Part shown: one piece after another, positions 14,772-22,259 of the stretch | How positions within the stretch are numbered: position 1 is the first letter of the stretch | Layout: each line of letters begins with the position of its first letter | Assembly (NCBI GenBank): GCA_009784635.1 | Contig: WRBG01000011.1 | Location: 1-22,259, forward strand | Direction of reading: 5' to 3' | Source of the DNA: Bacteroidales bacterium | GTDB taxonomy: Bacteria; Bacteroidota; Bacteroidia; Bacteroidales; UBA932 | Length of the DNA: 22,259 nucleotides | Program-made: the position numbers and the translations under genes | Notes under the pieces: model-generated | What the model was told of the DNA's origin: nothing | Databases searched by the model: none | The model's input: the letters and a program-made list of their open reading frames with translations, nothing else

Positions 14772-15485
14772 TTAAATAATTAACCCCATGCGATATAGCA
14801 GCGCAAGAGGAGCTATTTCGAGGCTACAAAGATATAAAATCCAAAAGAAAACAGAAAATCTAAGGTGAAGAAAAAAATAAAAACTGCGCACGATAAATAG
14901 TAAAAAGCTGATAGACAATGCAGCTACACACCAAATCAAGAGATAATCCGCGTTGGGAATAATGGGAAAAAGATTGAGCAGAGAGAGGGGCAGGCTAAGA
15001 ATAGCGGCCAAGATAACAAAATCGCGGGGGCTTTGGGCCAAAAACCTAAGTTCGTTAGGCAGTCGAATCAGCCATCCCACGTAGACCAACAGTCCCCATT
15101 TGCATATGTACAACAGGTAAAAAGCCACGCCAAGCGCCGGTATCATCAACCAGCCCAAGTTTTCTAACAGTTCCGGACGGTATATCCGGATGAAAAAAAA
15201 ACCCAAGATAGAAAAATGGAGCAGGCTGACTAAAAAAAGAATCACCCGACTGGTTTCTAACGAAACATCTTCACGGCTTTTCCATGCTTGAGAAAAACGG
15301 AAACAACAGCTCAAGATAACGGCCATGGAGCGCTTGATAAATTTAAAAACGACAAGCAGGATGATGAGGAACGTCAAACTGTAAACGCCCGAATAAGCGT
15401 CCCCATGATTGGTGGTATACATAGAGGCGGTGGTTCCGGACGGATGTTCAATGACCTCAGAACCCCATAGTTGCGTTTTATCCAT
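14772..15485 (-). CDS. DUF4271 membrane protein
   Basis: A 237-residue integral membrane protein with about six hydrophobic spans (roughly 35-52, 80-99, 111-129, 155-175, 180-200 and 207-230) and an outside or inside N-terminal tail of ~30 polar residues. It fits the DUF4271 family, found next to hemD across Bacteroidetes; the function is unknown. The start ATG shares one base with the stop of the SUI1 gene (TAATG), which suggests translational coupling, and hemD follows after 3 bases. A T9 run on the coding strand (plus 15193-15201) encodes the FFF at about residues 97-99. Confidence 0.85.
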   Translation of the reverse strand: MDKTQLWGSEVIEHPSGTTASMYTTNHGDAYSGVYSLTFLIILLVVFKFIKRSMAVILSCCFRFSQAWKSREDVSLETSRVILFLVSLLHFSILGFFFIRIYRPELLENLGWLMIPALGVAFYLLYICKWGLLVYVGWLIRLPNELRFLAQSPRDFVILAAILSLPLSLLNLFPIIPNADYLLIWCVAALSISFLLFIVRSFYFFLHLRFSVFFWILYLCSLEIAPLALLYRMGLII

Positions 15486-15829
15486 TAATTACTTCTCTTT
15501 GCTTGATAACCCATATTTTGCAGGATGCTAACGATTTTGTCTCTACAATCTCCTTGAATCAAAATGCTTCCGTCTTTCACCGAGCCGCCGACCCCGCACT
15601 TGTTCTTGAGGGCTTTGCCCAAGACTTCCAAATCTTGGGTTTTACCCATAAATCCCGACACAAGCGTTACCTGTTTGCCTGCGCGTTGCCTGCGGTCAAT
15701 GCCCACCAGCAGTTTTTGTTTGGCAGGAGCTAAAGTATCCGACTCCTGTTGCTGAGGGTGGTGGTAGTTAAAATCGGGATTGGTAGAGTATACCACGCCC
15801 AACCGGTCTTTCCAATCTGATGAAGGCAT
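15485..15829 (-). CDS. Bacterial SUI1/eIF1-like translation factor (YciH family)
   Basis: A 114-residue protein. The first ~35 residues are a polar linker (HHPQQQESDTLAPAKQKL), and the rest is a SUI1 domain: IDRRQRAGKQVTLVSGF at about 44-60, then GKALKNKCGVGGSVKDGSILIQGD and a closing helix IVSILQNMGY. Eukaryotic eIF1 monitors start-codon choice on the small ribosomal subunit; the bacterial relative YciH is thought to influence initiation fidelity, but its role is poorly settled. It is the first gene of the six-gene operon that ends with yidD. A -7 box (TAACTTTG on the minus strand, 15861-15854) lies 25 bases upstream of the ATG. Confidence 0.92.
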   Translation of the reverse strand: MPSSDWKDRLGVVYSTNPDFNYHHPQQQESDTLAPAKQKLLVGIDRRQRAGKQVTLVSGFMGKTQDLEVLGKALKNKCGVGGSVKDGSILIQGDCRDKIVSILQNMGYQAKRSN

Positions 15830-15853
15830 TGCGGGTCGGTTTTAAATTTTTTG

Positions 15854-15861
15854 CAAAGTTA
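15854..15861 (-). promoter_or_regulatory. Possible -7 element for the SUI1-hemD-rnpA operon
   Basis: TAACTTTG on the minus strand matches TAnnTTTG exactly, and transcription would begin about 18 bases before the ATG at 15829. The upstream box is weak. It lies back to back with the promoter of the DUF2723 gene. Confidence 0.5.
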
Positions 15862-15871
15862 GTATTTTAAT

Positions 15872-15901
15872 TTTGTCATTCACCGCTTTATTATATCTTT
15901 G
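15872..15901 (+). promoter_or_regulatory. Bacteroidales promoter for the DUF2723 gene
   Basis: TTTG at 15872-15875, 18 bases, then TATCTTTG at 15894-15901. The -7 box is a full match and the spacing is one base under the usual 19-21. The ATG at 15927 is 25 bases downstream. Confidence 0.6.
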
Positions 15902-15926
15902 CACTTTACATCATATTCGTTAATTC

Positions 15927-18900
15927 ATGGACATAAAGCGATTTAAAAGAATAGACCTTTGGCTTGGAGTCGTGGTCTTTATGGTATCGGCGTATACCTA
16001 TTTGTCTACCATTGAACCCACGGCCAGTTTTTGGGACTGCGGAGAGTTTATTGCCTCTTCCTACAAATTAGAAATTGGACATCCTCCCGGGAATCCTGTA
16101 TTTCAAATTATTGCCAGAATCTTTACCCTTTTTGGCAATAAAGAGCAGGCCGCTGTTTTGGTCAACGCCATGAGCGCCTTGTGCGGCGCGGTAACCATTT
16201 TGTTCCTTTTTTGGAGCATTACCCATTTGGGACGCCGGATATGGGAGCGAAACAAAGAAAGTCTGTCTATGGGCAACGCCATAGCGGTGCTGGCAGCGGG
16301 CGTAGTGGGGGCATTGGCCTGTAATTTTTCCGATACCTTTTGGTTTTCTGCGGTAGAAGCAGAAGTATACGCCATGTCGTCTCTTTTTACGGCGGCCGTT
16401 TTTTGGGCCATGCTCAAATGGGAAGAGCAGGCCGACCTGCCCTATGCCAACCGTTGGATTGTGTTGATTTCTTACCTCATGGGGCTTTCCATAGGCGTAC
16501 ATCTGCTTAACTTGCTGACCATTCCCGCTTTAGTATTTGTCTACTACTATAAAAAGCACACTTTTAGCTGGAAAGGCGCCGGCTATACCTTTGCTATTTC
16601 TGTTTTGTTGCTGGCCTTGATATTGTATGGAATCATTCCCGGCTTGCCCAAAATTGCATCGTGGTTTGACCTGCTGTTTGTAAATGTTTTTGGCTTTGGA
16701 TTCAATACGGGTGCGGCGTTTTTTATGATTCTGTTGTCGGCTTTGTGCTTTTGGGGGATTTTTTATACCTTCAAAAAAGGAAAAGTGCTGTGGAACACCA
16801 TTATACTTTGTTTTACGGTCATGATGATTGGCTATTCGTCTTTTGCCGTGATTATCATCCGGTCGTCTGCCAATACGCCCACCAATGAGAATCAACCCGA
16901 TAATCCATTTGCACTGATTCGCTATTTGGCCCGCGACCAGTACGGCAGCAACCCCTTGATTTACGGAGAATCTTTTGCCACTCCATTGGTTGATATTAAA
17001 ACGTCGTCGTATTACACCAAAGTAGACGGGAAGTACCAAAAAGTTCCCGGCCGACAAGAACTCATATACGACTCCCATCACAAAATGTTGTTTCCCAGAA
17101 TGTGGAGTTCACATGGCCCGCATGCGCGGTTTTACAGGCAATATACCCAAAGCCGAGGCGAGCCGGTGCCGGGCGGCGCCGACAGACTTCCCCTTTTTAG
17201 GGATAATTTGTCATATTTCTTTGACTATCAAGTCAATTTTATGTATACGCGCTACTTTATGTGGAATTTTGTAGGCCGGCAAAACGACCTGCATGCCCAA
17301 ACTCCCGGCGATTTGTTTAGGGGCAATTGGGAAAGCGGGATTGGCTTTATAGACAGGGCGCGTTTAGGAGACCAGCGCAATGCGCCCGACTATTTGGCGC
17401 AGCATAAGGCCAAGAACCACTTCTATTTCTTGCCTTTGATTTTGGGCTTGATAGGCTTATTCTATCAATACGCCAAAGACCGGCGGAACAACTGGGTGGT
17501 TTTCCTGCTCTTTTTCCTTACCGGTTTGGCCATAGTGATTTACCTAAACCAAACCCCATACCAGCCCCGAGAACGGGACTACGCCTATGCCGGCTCCTTC
17601 TATGCCTTTACCATATGGATAGGTTTGGGCGTCATGGCTATATACGAATTTTTAAAGAAACGCAAGCTCAATCAAGTGGTTTCTGCCTGCGTGGCCGGAG
17701 CGCTCTGTTTGGCGATTCCGATTCAGATGGGCAGCCAAACTTGGGACGACCACGACCGCAGCCACAGGTATACGGCCAGAGATATGGCGTATAACTATTT
17801 GCAATCCTGCGGCCCACAGGCCATATTGATAACGGTTGGCGATAACGACACTTTTCCTCTGTGGTACATACAGGAAGTAGAAGGAATCCGCACCGATGTA
17901 CGCATTTTGAACACCTCTCTTTTGGGTACCGATTGGTACATAAACCAAATGCAATACCAAATGTACGATTCTCCTCCCCTGCCTTTCTCTTTGCCCCAAT
18001 CCTTTTACATAGGCAGCACCAATGATGGCATAACTGTTGAGGAAATGGTCGGCGGGCCTATACCGCTTTCTACCGTAATGGAATTTTTTACCCATCCAAA
18101 CGCCCGCAGGATGGGACGTAGCGGGGTGCCCGAATCTTTTATGCCCGCCCGCCGGTTGTTGATACCCGTGAATAAGGAAAATGTTGCCAAATACGGAATC
18201 GTAAGCCCCCAACATTTAGACAAGGTGTTGGATACCATAGAGATTACTTTAACCGATGGGTATATTACCAAGCCGGATATGATGGTTTTGGATATGCTTA
18301 ACAACTATCAGTGGGATAGGCCCATCTGTTTTACGACCACGAGCAACAACGGTTTAAGGATAAACTTTGGGAAGCACCTGCAATTTGACGGAGTTGTTTC
18401 CAAGTTAGTGCCCATGATTTGCCAAAACGATGCGGACAGGAGGTATCCCGTAGATACGGACATCATGTATGATAGATTGATGCACACCTATGCCTTGGAC
18501 CGTTTTGCAGACCCGCGGATTTATGTGGACTATCAAAATCTACTTACCTTCCAAGGCGTTATTGGCATGCGGAACATATTTGCGATTACGGCCAAAGCAT
18601 TGTTGGAGCAGGGCCGGCCCCACAAGGCGATTGAAGTGTTAGACAGGATGCAGGAAGTATTCCCCGCCCCCCAATACCCGCTGAATACGGCCGAGTTAAT
18701 CAGTACAGCCAATACGATGGCGCTGATTGACGCCGTGGAGGTATACGCGGCTGCCGGAGCCGTAGAGAAAGCCACCCAATTAGGCGCGGCCTTGGCCCAC
18801 GAGTTGCTGGTGGCCATTGTGTTCTTTGGAAAGCCGGACACCTTTTCCGAGTCTGATTTGCAAATTAATTACTACCTACTCCTTAGTCTGATAGATGTCG

Positions 18901-18977
18901 TAGAGCAATTCGACCGTGAACAGGCAGAAGCGTATTCCAAACAATTTCGGGACCGGATGAACAGCTTGGGATTTTAG
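15927..18977 (+). CDS. DUF2723 (TMEM260-like, GT-C type) membrane protein
   Basis: A 1016-residue protein. The N-terminal DUF2723 domain has the signature SFWDCGEFIASSYKLEIGHP (about 34-53), with D37 and E40 in the first luminal/periplasmic loop, as expected for the metal/catalytic acidic pair of GT-C glycosyltransferases. Some ten membrane spans follow up to about residue 600. A second conserved block, TVGDNDTFPLWYIQEVEGIR, sits near 637, in a large soluble C-terminal part that ends with TPR-like helices (HKAIEVLDRMQEVF). Human TMEM260, which shares DUF2723, is a protein O-mannosyltransferase. Bacteroidetes glycosylate many exported proteins on Ser/Thr, so a periplasmic O-glycosyltransferase is a plausible role, but sugar and acceptor are inferred. 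The gene stands alone under its own promoter. Its stop overlaps the convergent LuxE-like gene by 4 bases (TTAG). Confidence 0.93.
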   Translation: MDIKRFKRIDLWLGVVVFMVSAYTYLSTIEPTASFWDCGEFIASSYKLEIGHPPGNPVFQIIARIFTLFGNKEQAAVLVNAMSALCGAVTILFLFWSITHLGRRIWERNKESLSMGNAIAVLAAGVVGALACNFSDTFWFSAVEAEVYAMSSLFTAAVFWAMLKWEEQADLPYANRWIVLISYLMGLSIGVHLLNLLTIPALVFVYYYKKHTFSWKGAGYTFAISVLLLALILYGIIPGLPKIASWFDLLFVNVFGFGFNTGAAFFMILLSALCFWGIFYTFKKGKVLWNTIILCFTVMMIGYSSFAVIIIRSSANTPTNENQPDNPFALIRYLARDQYGSNPLIYGESFATPLVDIKTSSYYTKVDGKYQKVPGRQELIYDSHHKMLFPRMWSSHGPHARFYRQYTQSRGEPVPGGADRLPLFRDNLSYFFDYQVNFMYTRYFMWNFVGRQNDLHAQTPGDLFRGNWESGIGFIDRARLGDQRNAPDYLAQHKAKNHFYFLPLILGLIGLFYQYAKDRRNNWVVFLLFFLTGLAIVIYLNQTPYQPRERDYAYAGSFYAFTIWIGLGVMAIYEFLKKRKLNQVVSACVAGALCLAIPIQMGSQTWDDHDRSHRYTARDMAYNYLQSCGPQAILITVGDNDTFPLWYIQEVEGIRTDVRILNTSLLGTDWYINQMQYQMYDSPPLPFSLPQSFYIGSTNDGITVEEMVGGPIPLSTVMEFFTHPNARRMGRSGVPESFMPARRLLIPVNKENVAKYGIVSPQHLDKVLDTIEITLTDGYITKPDMMVLDMLNNYQWDRPICFTTTSNNGLRINFGKHLQFDGVVSKLVPMICQNDADRRYPVDTDIMYDRLMHTYALDRFADPRIYVDYQNLLTFQGVIGMRNIFAITAKALLEQGRPHKAIEVLDRMQEVFPAPQYPLNTAELISTANTMALIDAVEVYAAAGAVEKATQLGAALAHELLVAIVFFGKPDTFSESDLQINYYLLLSLIDVVEQFDREQAEAYSKQFRDRMNSLGF

Positions 18978-19936
18978 ATACACACATTGTCTATCAATAG
19001 ATTGCAGCCCCTTAGCTCGCTAAAAGGGATTCGTCCCAGTATTTCAAAACTTTGGTCGGGATGCAGTATGCCCAAGTCTTGGGTTTCTATAAAGGAGCAG
19101 GAGTAGCGGTTGGCCAAATCAATCAGATTGACGCCTCCCTTTTGCCCGCAGGGAAGGAGGTAAAAGGGGTCGTGCAGGTCGCGAATCAGTACCCGCATCC
19201 AAGGAGGGGCTACAAAGCGTTCCCCCTCTATGGCGTAGGCTTGGGAAAGCAGTTCGGCCATGCCGTATTCCGAATGAATGTACCGGCTGCCGAAGCCTTG
19301 TCTGAGTATTTGGTGCAATTCGTTGCGACTAAGCTCGATACCTCTTCCTTTCATGCCTCCGGTTTCTATGACCTGTAACTCCGGAAAAGACAGGCTACAG
19401 GTTTGGAGGAAGTCAAGCAGGGCAAAGCTGACCCCAAAGAGAATGACCGGCTTTTGGTCTGTACGCAGCTTGCAGAGCCGGTGGTAAAGTTCTTGGTGGT
19501 TATATAAATAAAAGCCATTATCCGGAGCGCCGGACTGCTGCATAAGCCGGTCGACCATATACACCAAAGAAGAGCCGCTGCGCTCCAAATAGGCAGGCAG
19601 CAGGGCTAAGATGGTGTATTGCTCCGGAGTTCCAAAAAATTGCCTGAAGCAGCGGGAAAAGCTTTTTTCGTACAGGCCGAGCTTGGCCACATGGTGCTGT
19701 GCGGGCTGCATACCCGAAGTAGCGCTGCTGGTAAAAACATGTTGAGGCGGTAAGGAACTGCTGTATACGGTATGGGTTTTGAAAAACTCCACAGGCAAAA
19801 AAGGAATGTCCCGAATTTCTTTTACAGATGCCGGCTCTACGCCCAATAACTCCAAATAGGACCGATATACTTTGCATTGCCGAGACTGAAAACGAAATAT
19901 ATCCAGCGCCGTCCGGCAAAAATCGGCCTTATCCAT
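18974..19936 (-). CDS. LuxE-like acyl-protein synthetase family protein
   Basis: A 320-residue protein of the LuxE family (adenylate-forming). Landmarks: IPFLPVEFFKTHTVYSS (about 44-60), the phosphate-loop-like TSSATSGMQPAQHHV (69-83), ETGGMKGRGIELSRNEL and the YIHSEYGMAELLSQAY motif (adenylate binding). LuxE activates a fatty acid as acyl-AMP and then carries it on a Cys near the C-terminus. This protein ends in NVCI, with Cys319 as the penultimate residue and Cys311 nearby. There are no luciferase or reductase (luxC) genes here, so the product is not light. The start lies 8 bases inside the end of the GH3-like gene, so the two enzymes are co-translated. The real substrate is unknown. Confidence 0.88.
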   Translation of the reverse strand: MDKADFCRTALDIFRFQSRQCKVYRSYLELLGVEPASVKEIRDIPFLPVEFFKTHTVYSSSLPPQHVFTSSATSGMQPAQHHVAKLGLYEKSFSRCFRQFFGTPEQYTILALLPAYLERSGSSLVYMVDRLMQQSGAPDNGFYLYNHQELYHRLCKLRTDQKPVILFGVSFALLDFLQTCSLSFPELQVIETGGMKGRGIELSRNELHQILRQGFGSRYIHSEYGMAELLSQAYAIEGERFVAPPWMRVLIRDLHDPFYLLPCGQKGGVNLIDLANRYSCSFIETQDLGILHPDQSFEILGRIPFSELRGCNLLIDNVCI

Positions 19937-21470
19937 TTATTTTTTTGATTTGTCTATTCAAGGCCAACAAGGCTTCTACATAATCCCTTGACCCGCTGAG
20001 ACGGGGGACTTTATGTTGTCCGCCCAACTTGTTGTTTCGCTGCATCCAGCGGAAAAAACAGCCCTTTTCCAAGGCTTGCATCTTGAGCGGAAGCATGGTG
20101 GCGTTGTGGGCGCGTTTGGCTTCGTAATCAGAATTAAGCTGGCAAAGCATTCTGTCTACGTCTCGGGCAAATGCCTGCAAATCGGCGGGCGGCTGCTCAA
20201 ACTCTACCAACCATTCGTGTGCGCCCTTGGCTTCGACCCCCATAAAAACAGGGGCCACGGTATAATCGCTGACTGAGGCTCGATGTTGGTTGCAGGCAGA
20301 TACCAAGGCTTTTTCTGCATGGTCAATCATCAGTTCTTCTCCAAAAACATTGATGAATAATTTTGTCCTGCCGGTTATGATAAACTTATGGGGGAGCAAA
20401 GAGGTAAAGCGTATTGTATCTCCAATCAGATAGCGCCATAATCCGCCGTTGGTAGAAATCACCACGGCGTAATCCACTCCGGTTTGTACGGACTCCATCG
20501 TGTCAAAGTGGACAAAACTCCCGCCAATGGCTTGGTCAAGTTGTTTGAAGGGAATAAATTCGTAAAAGATACCGACATTGGGCAGCAGGAGCAAGGCCGG
20601 GTCCTGCGGGTCGTCTTGGAAGGCAAAGAATCCTTCGGAAGCATTATAGGTATTTACATAATGCATATCCGGAGATGGAATCAACCGATTATACTGTTTG
20701 CGGTAAGGCTCAAAACTAATCCCCCCGTGCATAAAGAGTTCCAGTTTGGGCCAAAGTTCAAGTAAATTGCTTTTTCCTGTCAGAGCCAATATTTTACGCA
20801 TCAACACCAAGTTCCATGAAGGCACGCCGGAAAAGTTTGTAATATCTTGATTGGCAACATATTTGGCGATTTTGATTACTTTTTCTTCAAAATGGTCGTG
20901 CAGGGCCATGGATTTAGGCGGAGTCCTGAACCATTCGGCTATTCTGGGGGAGTTGGCCAGCAATATGGCAGAAAGGTCGCCGTAACGGGTGTGGCCGTTT
21001 TGGTCTATGGTGCAACTGCCGCCCAAAGTGAGGGATTTGCCGTTAAACAGTCTTGATTTGGGGTTATTTTTGAGGTAGACGGCCATCAAACTGCGCATTC
21101 CCTTGTAATGGCATTGCCGGAGCGAGTCCAAAGAAATGGGAATGAACTTACTTTTGGTACCGCTGGTGCCGCTGGATTTGGCAAACCATGCGATGGGTTG
21201 GTTCCACAATACATTGGACTCTCCCCTGCGGATGCGCTCTATATAGGGGAGTAGGTCTTCGTATTGATGAATATGGATAAAATTTTGATAATCACGGTAT
21301 TTGCTTACGCGGTGAAAAGAATGTTCCTGACCAAAAAAAGTTTGGGCCCCATTGGTCATCAGGTTCTCAAATGTCTGAACCTGATACGGAAAAGGGTTCT
21401 TTCTCAGCTCGTCTATCTCTTTAATCAATTTGGTAGAGAAAGCAGAATATATGTTGCTACGTATCGACAC
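19929..21470 (-). CDS. GH3-family acyl-adenylate/amido synthetase-like protein
   Basis: About 513 residues, related to the plant GH3 enzymes that join amino acids to auxin or jasmonate through an acyl-AMP. Motif I is SSGTSGTKSKFIP (about 99-111), motif II is YNASEGFF, and motif III is GGLWRYLIGDTIRF; all three are intact, so the protein should make an acyl-adenylate. A GTG at 21485 opens the longest frame, but a -7 box (TACCTTTG) at 21485-21492 would place the mRNA start downstream of it. The GTG at 21470 gives an N-terminus of the length usual in the family. recO lies 29 bases upstream and the LuxE-like gene overlaps the 3' end by 8 bases. The acid and amine used by bacterial GH3 proteins are not known to me. 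Confidence 0.9.
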   Translation of the reverse strand: MSIRSNIYSAFSTKLIKEIDELRKNPFPYQVQTFENLMTNGAQTFFGQEHSFHRVSKYRDYQNFIHIHQYEDLLPYIERIRRGESNVLWNQPIAWFAKSSGTSGTKSKFIPISLDSLRQCHYKGMRSLMAVYLKNNPKSRLFNGKSLTLGGSCTIDQNGHTRYGDLSAILLANSPRIAEWFRTPPKSMALHDHFEEKVIKIAKYVANQDITNFSGVPSWNLVLMRKILALTGKSNLLELWPKLELFMHGGISFEPYRKQYNRLIPSPDMHYVNTYNASEGFFAFQDDPQDPALLLLPNVGIFYEFIPFKQLDQAIGGSFVHFDTMESVQTGVDYAVVISTNGGLWRYLIGDTIRFTSLLPHKFIITGRTKLFINVFGEELMIDHAEKALVSACNQHRASVSDYTVAPVFMGVEAKGAHEWLVEFEQPPADLQAFARDVDRMLCQLNSDYEAKRAHNATMLPLKMQALEKGCFFRWMQRNNKLGGQHKVPRLSGSRDYVEALLALNRQIKKING

Positions 21471-21484
21471 AAAGTGGAATTTCA

Positions 21485-21492
21485 CAAAGGTA
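21485..21492 (-). promoter_or_regulatory. Possible -7 element for the GH3-LuxE pair
   Basis: TACCTTTG on the minus strand matches TAnnTTTG. It lies 14-21 bases before the GTG at 21470 and overlaps the alternative GTG at 21485. No clear TTTG is seen at the right distance. It would allow expression separate from recO. Confidence 0.45.
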
Positions 21493-21499
21493 AAAAAAA

Positions 21500-22228
21500 T
21501 TATTGAAATAACTGCCTTAACACTTCCGGAGATTTAATATCGAGGGAAAAACCAAGGTGATAATGCAGGTAGTGTATCATGGATGTTACAAATTGATGCC
21601 TTTGCGTTCCGTTGAGCGGCAGGTTGGCGGCTTCCGACACTTGAAGGGCGGAAAGTCGGGAGAGCAGTTGGGAATCGCCTTGGGAAAACAAAAAATCGGA
21701 AACAGAATCGCGGGCCACAAACATGCCTTTGGCCATATCAAAAAGCGGCTTCTGTTCGGAATCGTAGTTGGGGAAAGGGGCATAGCCCAAACGCGCACAA
21801 TATTGAGCAAGGAAGTGAAGATGAAAATTGGCCACGCCATATTCCATATCATTAAGCGCTTGGATGGATTCAACCAAAAAATGATATAAAGGCAGATTGG
21901 TTTCCTCCTCTTTAATACTTTTGTAAAGGATTTCTCCCAAAAACAGGGCCATACCGCTTTTATGCAAATCGCTGCGTATGCCGCTTAGGTCGGCGGCCGG
22001 TTGTAAGGATTTTATATATTGAATCGCAGCTCCGGATTTGTAATAGATTTCTGCATCTAAAATACTGAGCGGAAAGATACGGGCAGCCGTGTTGTGTTTT
22101 CCGACTGTTCGGGCTTTGCGCAATAAGTAAGATTGTCTGCCGTGCAAGCAGGTATAGGCGTATACCAACAAGTCGGATTCTCGGTATTTGATAGCGTGAA
22201 ATACAATCAGCCGGGTGGTCTGTATCAT
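21500..22228 (-). CDS. recO: DNA repair protein RecO
   Basis: A 242-residue protein of the Bacteroidetes RecO type, about the usual length. RecO works with RecR to load RecA onto SSB-coated single-stranded DNA in gap repair. The N-terminal OB-fold domain shows TTRLIVFHAIKYRESDLLVYAYTCLHGRQSYLLRKAR (about 4-40), and the helical C-terminal domain follows (ALFLGEILYKSIKEEE, FLAQYCARLGYAPFPN). The four-Cys zinc motif of some RecO proteins is absent, as is common in this phylum. The start ATG at 22228 is the natural N-terminus; the 31 bases upstream within the window contain no promoter that I can support. Confidence 0.93.
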   Translation of the reverse strand: MIQTTRLIVFHAIKYRESDLLVYAYTCLHGRQSYLLRKARTVGKHNTAARIFPLSILDAEIYYKSGAAIQYIKSLQPAADLSGIRSDLHKSGMALFLGEILYKSIKEEETNLPLYHFLVESIQALNDMEYGVANFHLHFLAQYCARLGYAPFPNYDSEQKPLFDMAKGMFVARDSVSDFLFSQGDSQLLSRLSALQVSEAANLPLNGTQRHQFVTSMIHYLHYHLGFSLDIKSPEVLRQLFQ

Positions 22229-22259
22229 GTCTGTTGCAGGTGCAAAAATCTTGCCAGTT

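Noticed and set aside
15193..15201. A9/T9 run in the DUF4271 gene as a second phase-variation tract
   Set aside because: It encodes a Phe run in a membrane span and T-runs are expected there. It is shorter and in an AT-leaning context, so it is much weaker evidence than the C11 tract.
18974..19936. Reading the LuxE-like gene as part of a bioluminescence operon
   Set aside because: No luxA, luxB, luxC or luxD homologue is present in the window, and the neighbours are GH3-like and recO.

Overview
The window looks like a piece of a Bacteroidota (probably Bacteroidales) chromosome of roughly 45-50% GC. The gene content is typical of that phylum: an ECF-type sigma factor, DUF4271 next to hemD, an rnpA-yidD pair, a DUF2723 membrane protein, a GH3-like protein beside a LuxE-like protein, a bacterial SUI1 factor, and a hemolysin-type acyltransferase fusion. 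Several genes are preceded by good matches to the Bacteroidales promoter (TTTG, 18-21 bases, TAnnTTTG), and Shine-Dalgarno sites are generally absent. The species cannot be named from the sequence. I saw no rRNA, tRNA, CRISPR array, transposase or integrase, and no gap between genes exceeds 100 bases.

Layout. 1-2059 (+): the 3' end of a sigma factor, an overlapping small membrane protein, and a secreted PAP-like metallophosphoesterase. 2060-4827: an AT-rich block with an AAA/STAND-type ATPase on + converging on a Fic protein and a YjbQ-family protein on -. Both outer ends carry a strong promoter together with palindromic DNA. 4828-10823 (-): a hemolysin-type acyltransferase fusion, a NagX/HGSNAT-like membrane acyltransferase, a YfcE-like phosphodiesterase and a secreted S9 peptidase, probably one transcript. 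10921-12726 (+): uvrC. 12708-15829 (-): a compact operon of SUI1 factor, DUF4271, hemD, a lipoprotein, rnpA and yidD, with gaps of 0-3 bases or overlaps. 15927-18977 (+): a large DUF2723 protein, related to the protein O-mannosyltransferase TMEM260. 18974-22228 (-): recO, a GH3-family enzyme and a LuxE-like acyl-protein synthetase.

How the genes fit together. Most of the window is housekeeping: repair (uvrC, recO), RNA processing and membrane insertion (rnpA, yidD), tetrapyrrole synthesis (hemD) and envelope lipid or glycan chemistry. The most notable points are an 11-cytosine run at the domain junction of the acyltransferase fusion, which looks like a phase-variation switch; the AT-rich ATPase/Fic block with palindromes at its promoters; the translationally coupled Fic-YjbQ pair; and the GH3/LuxE pair of adenylate-forming enzymes with no obvious pathway.
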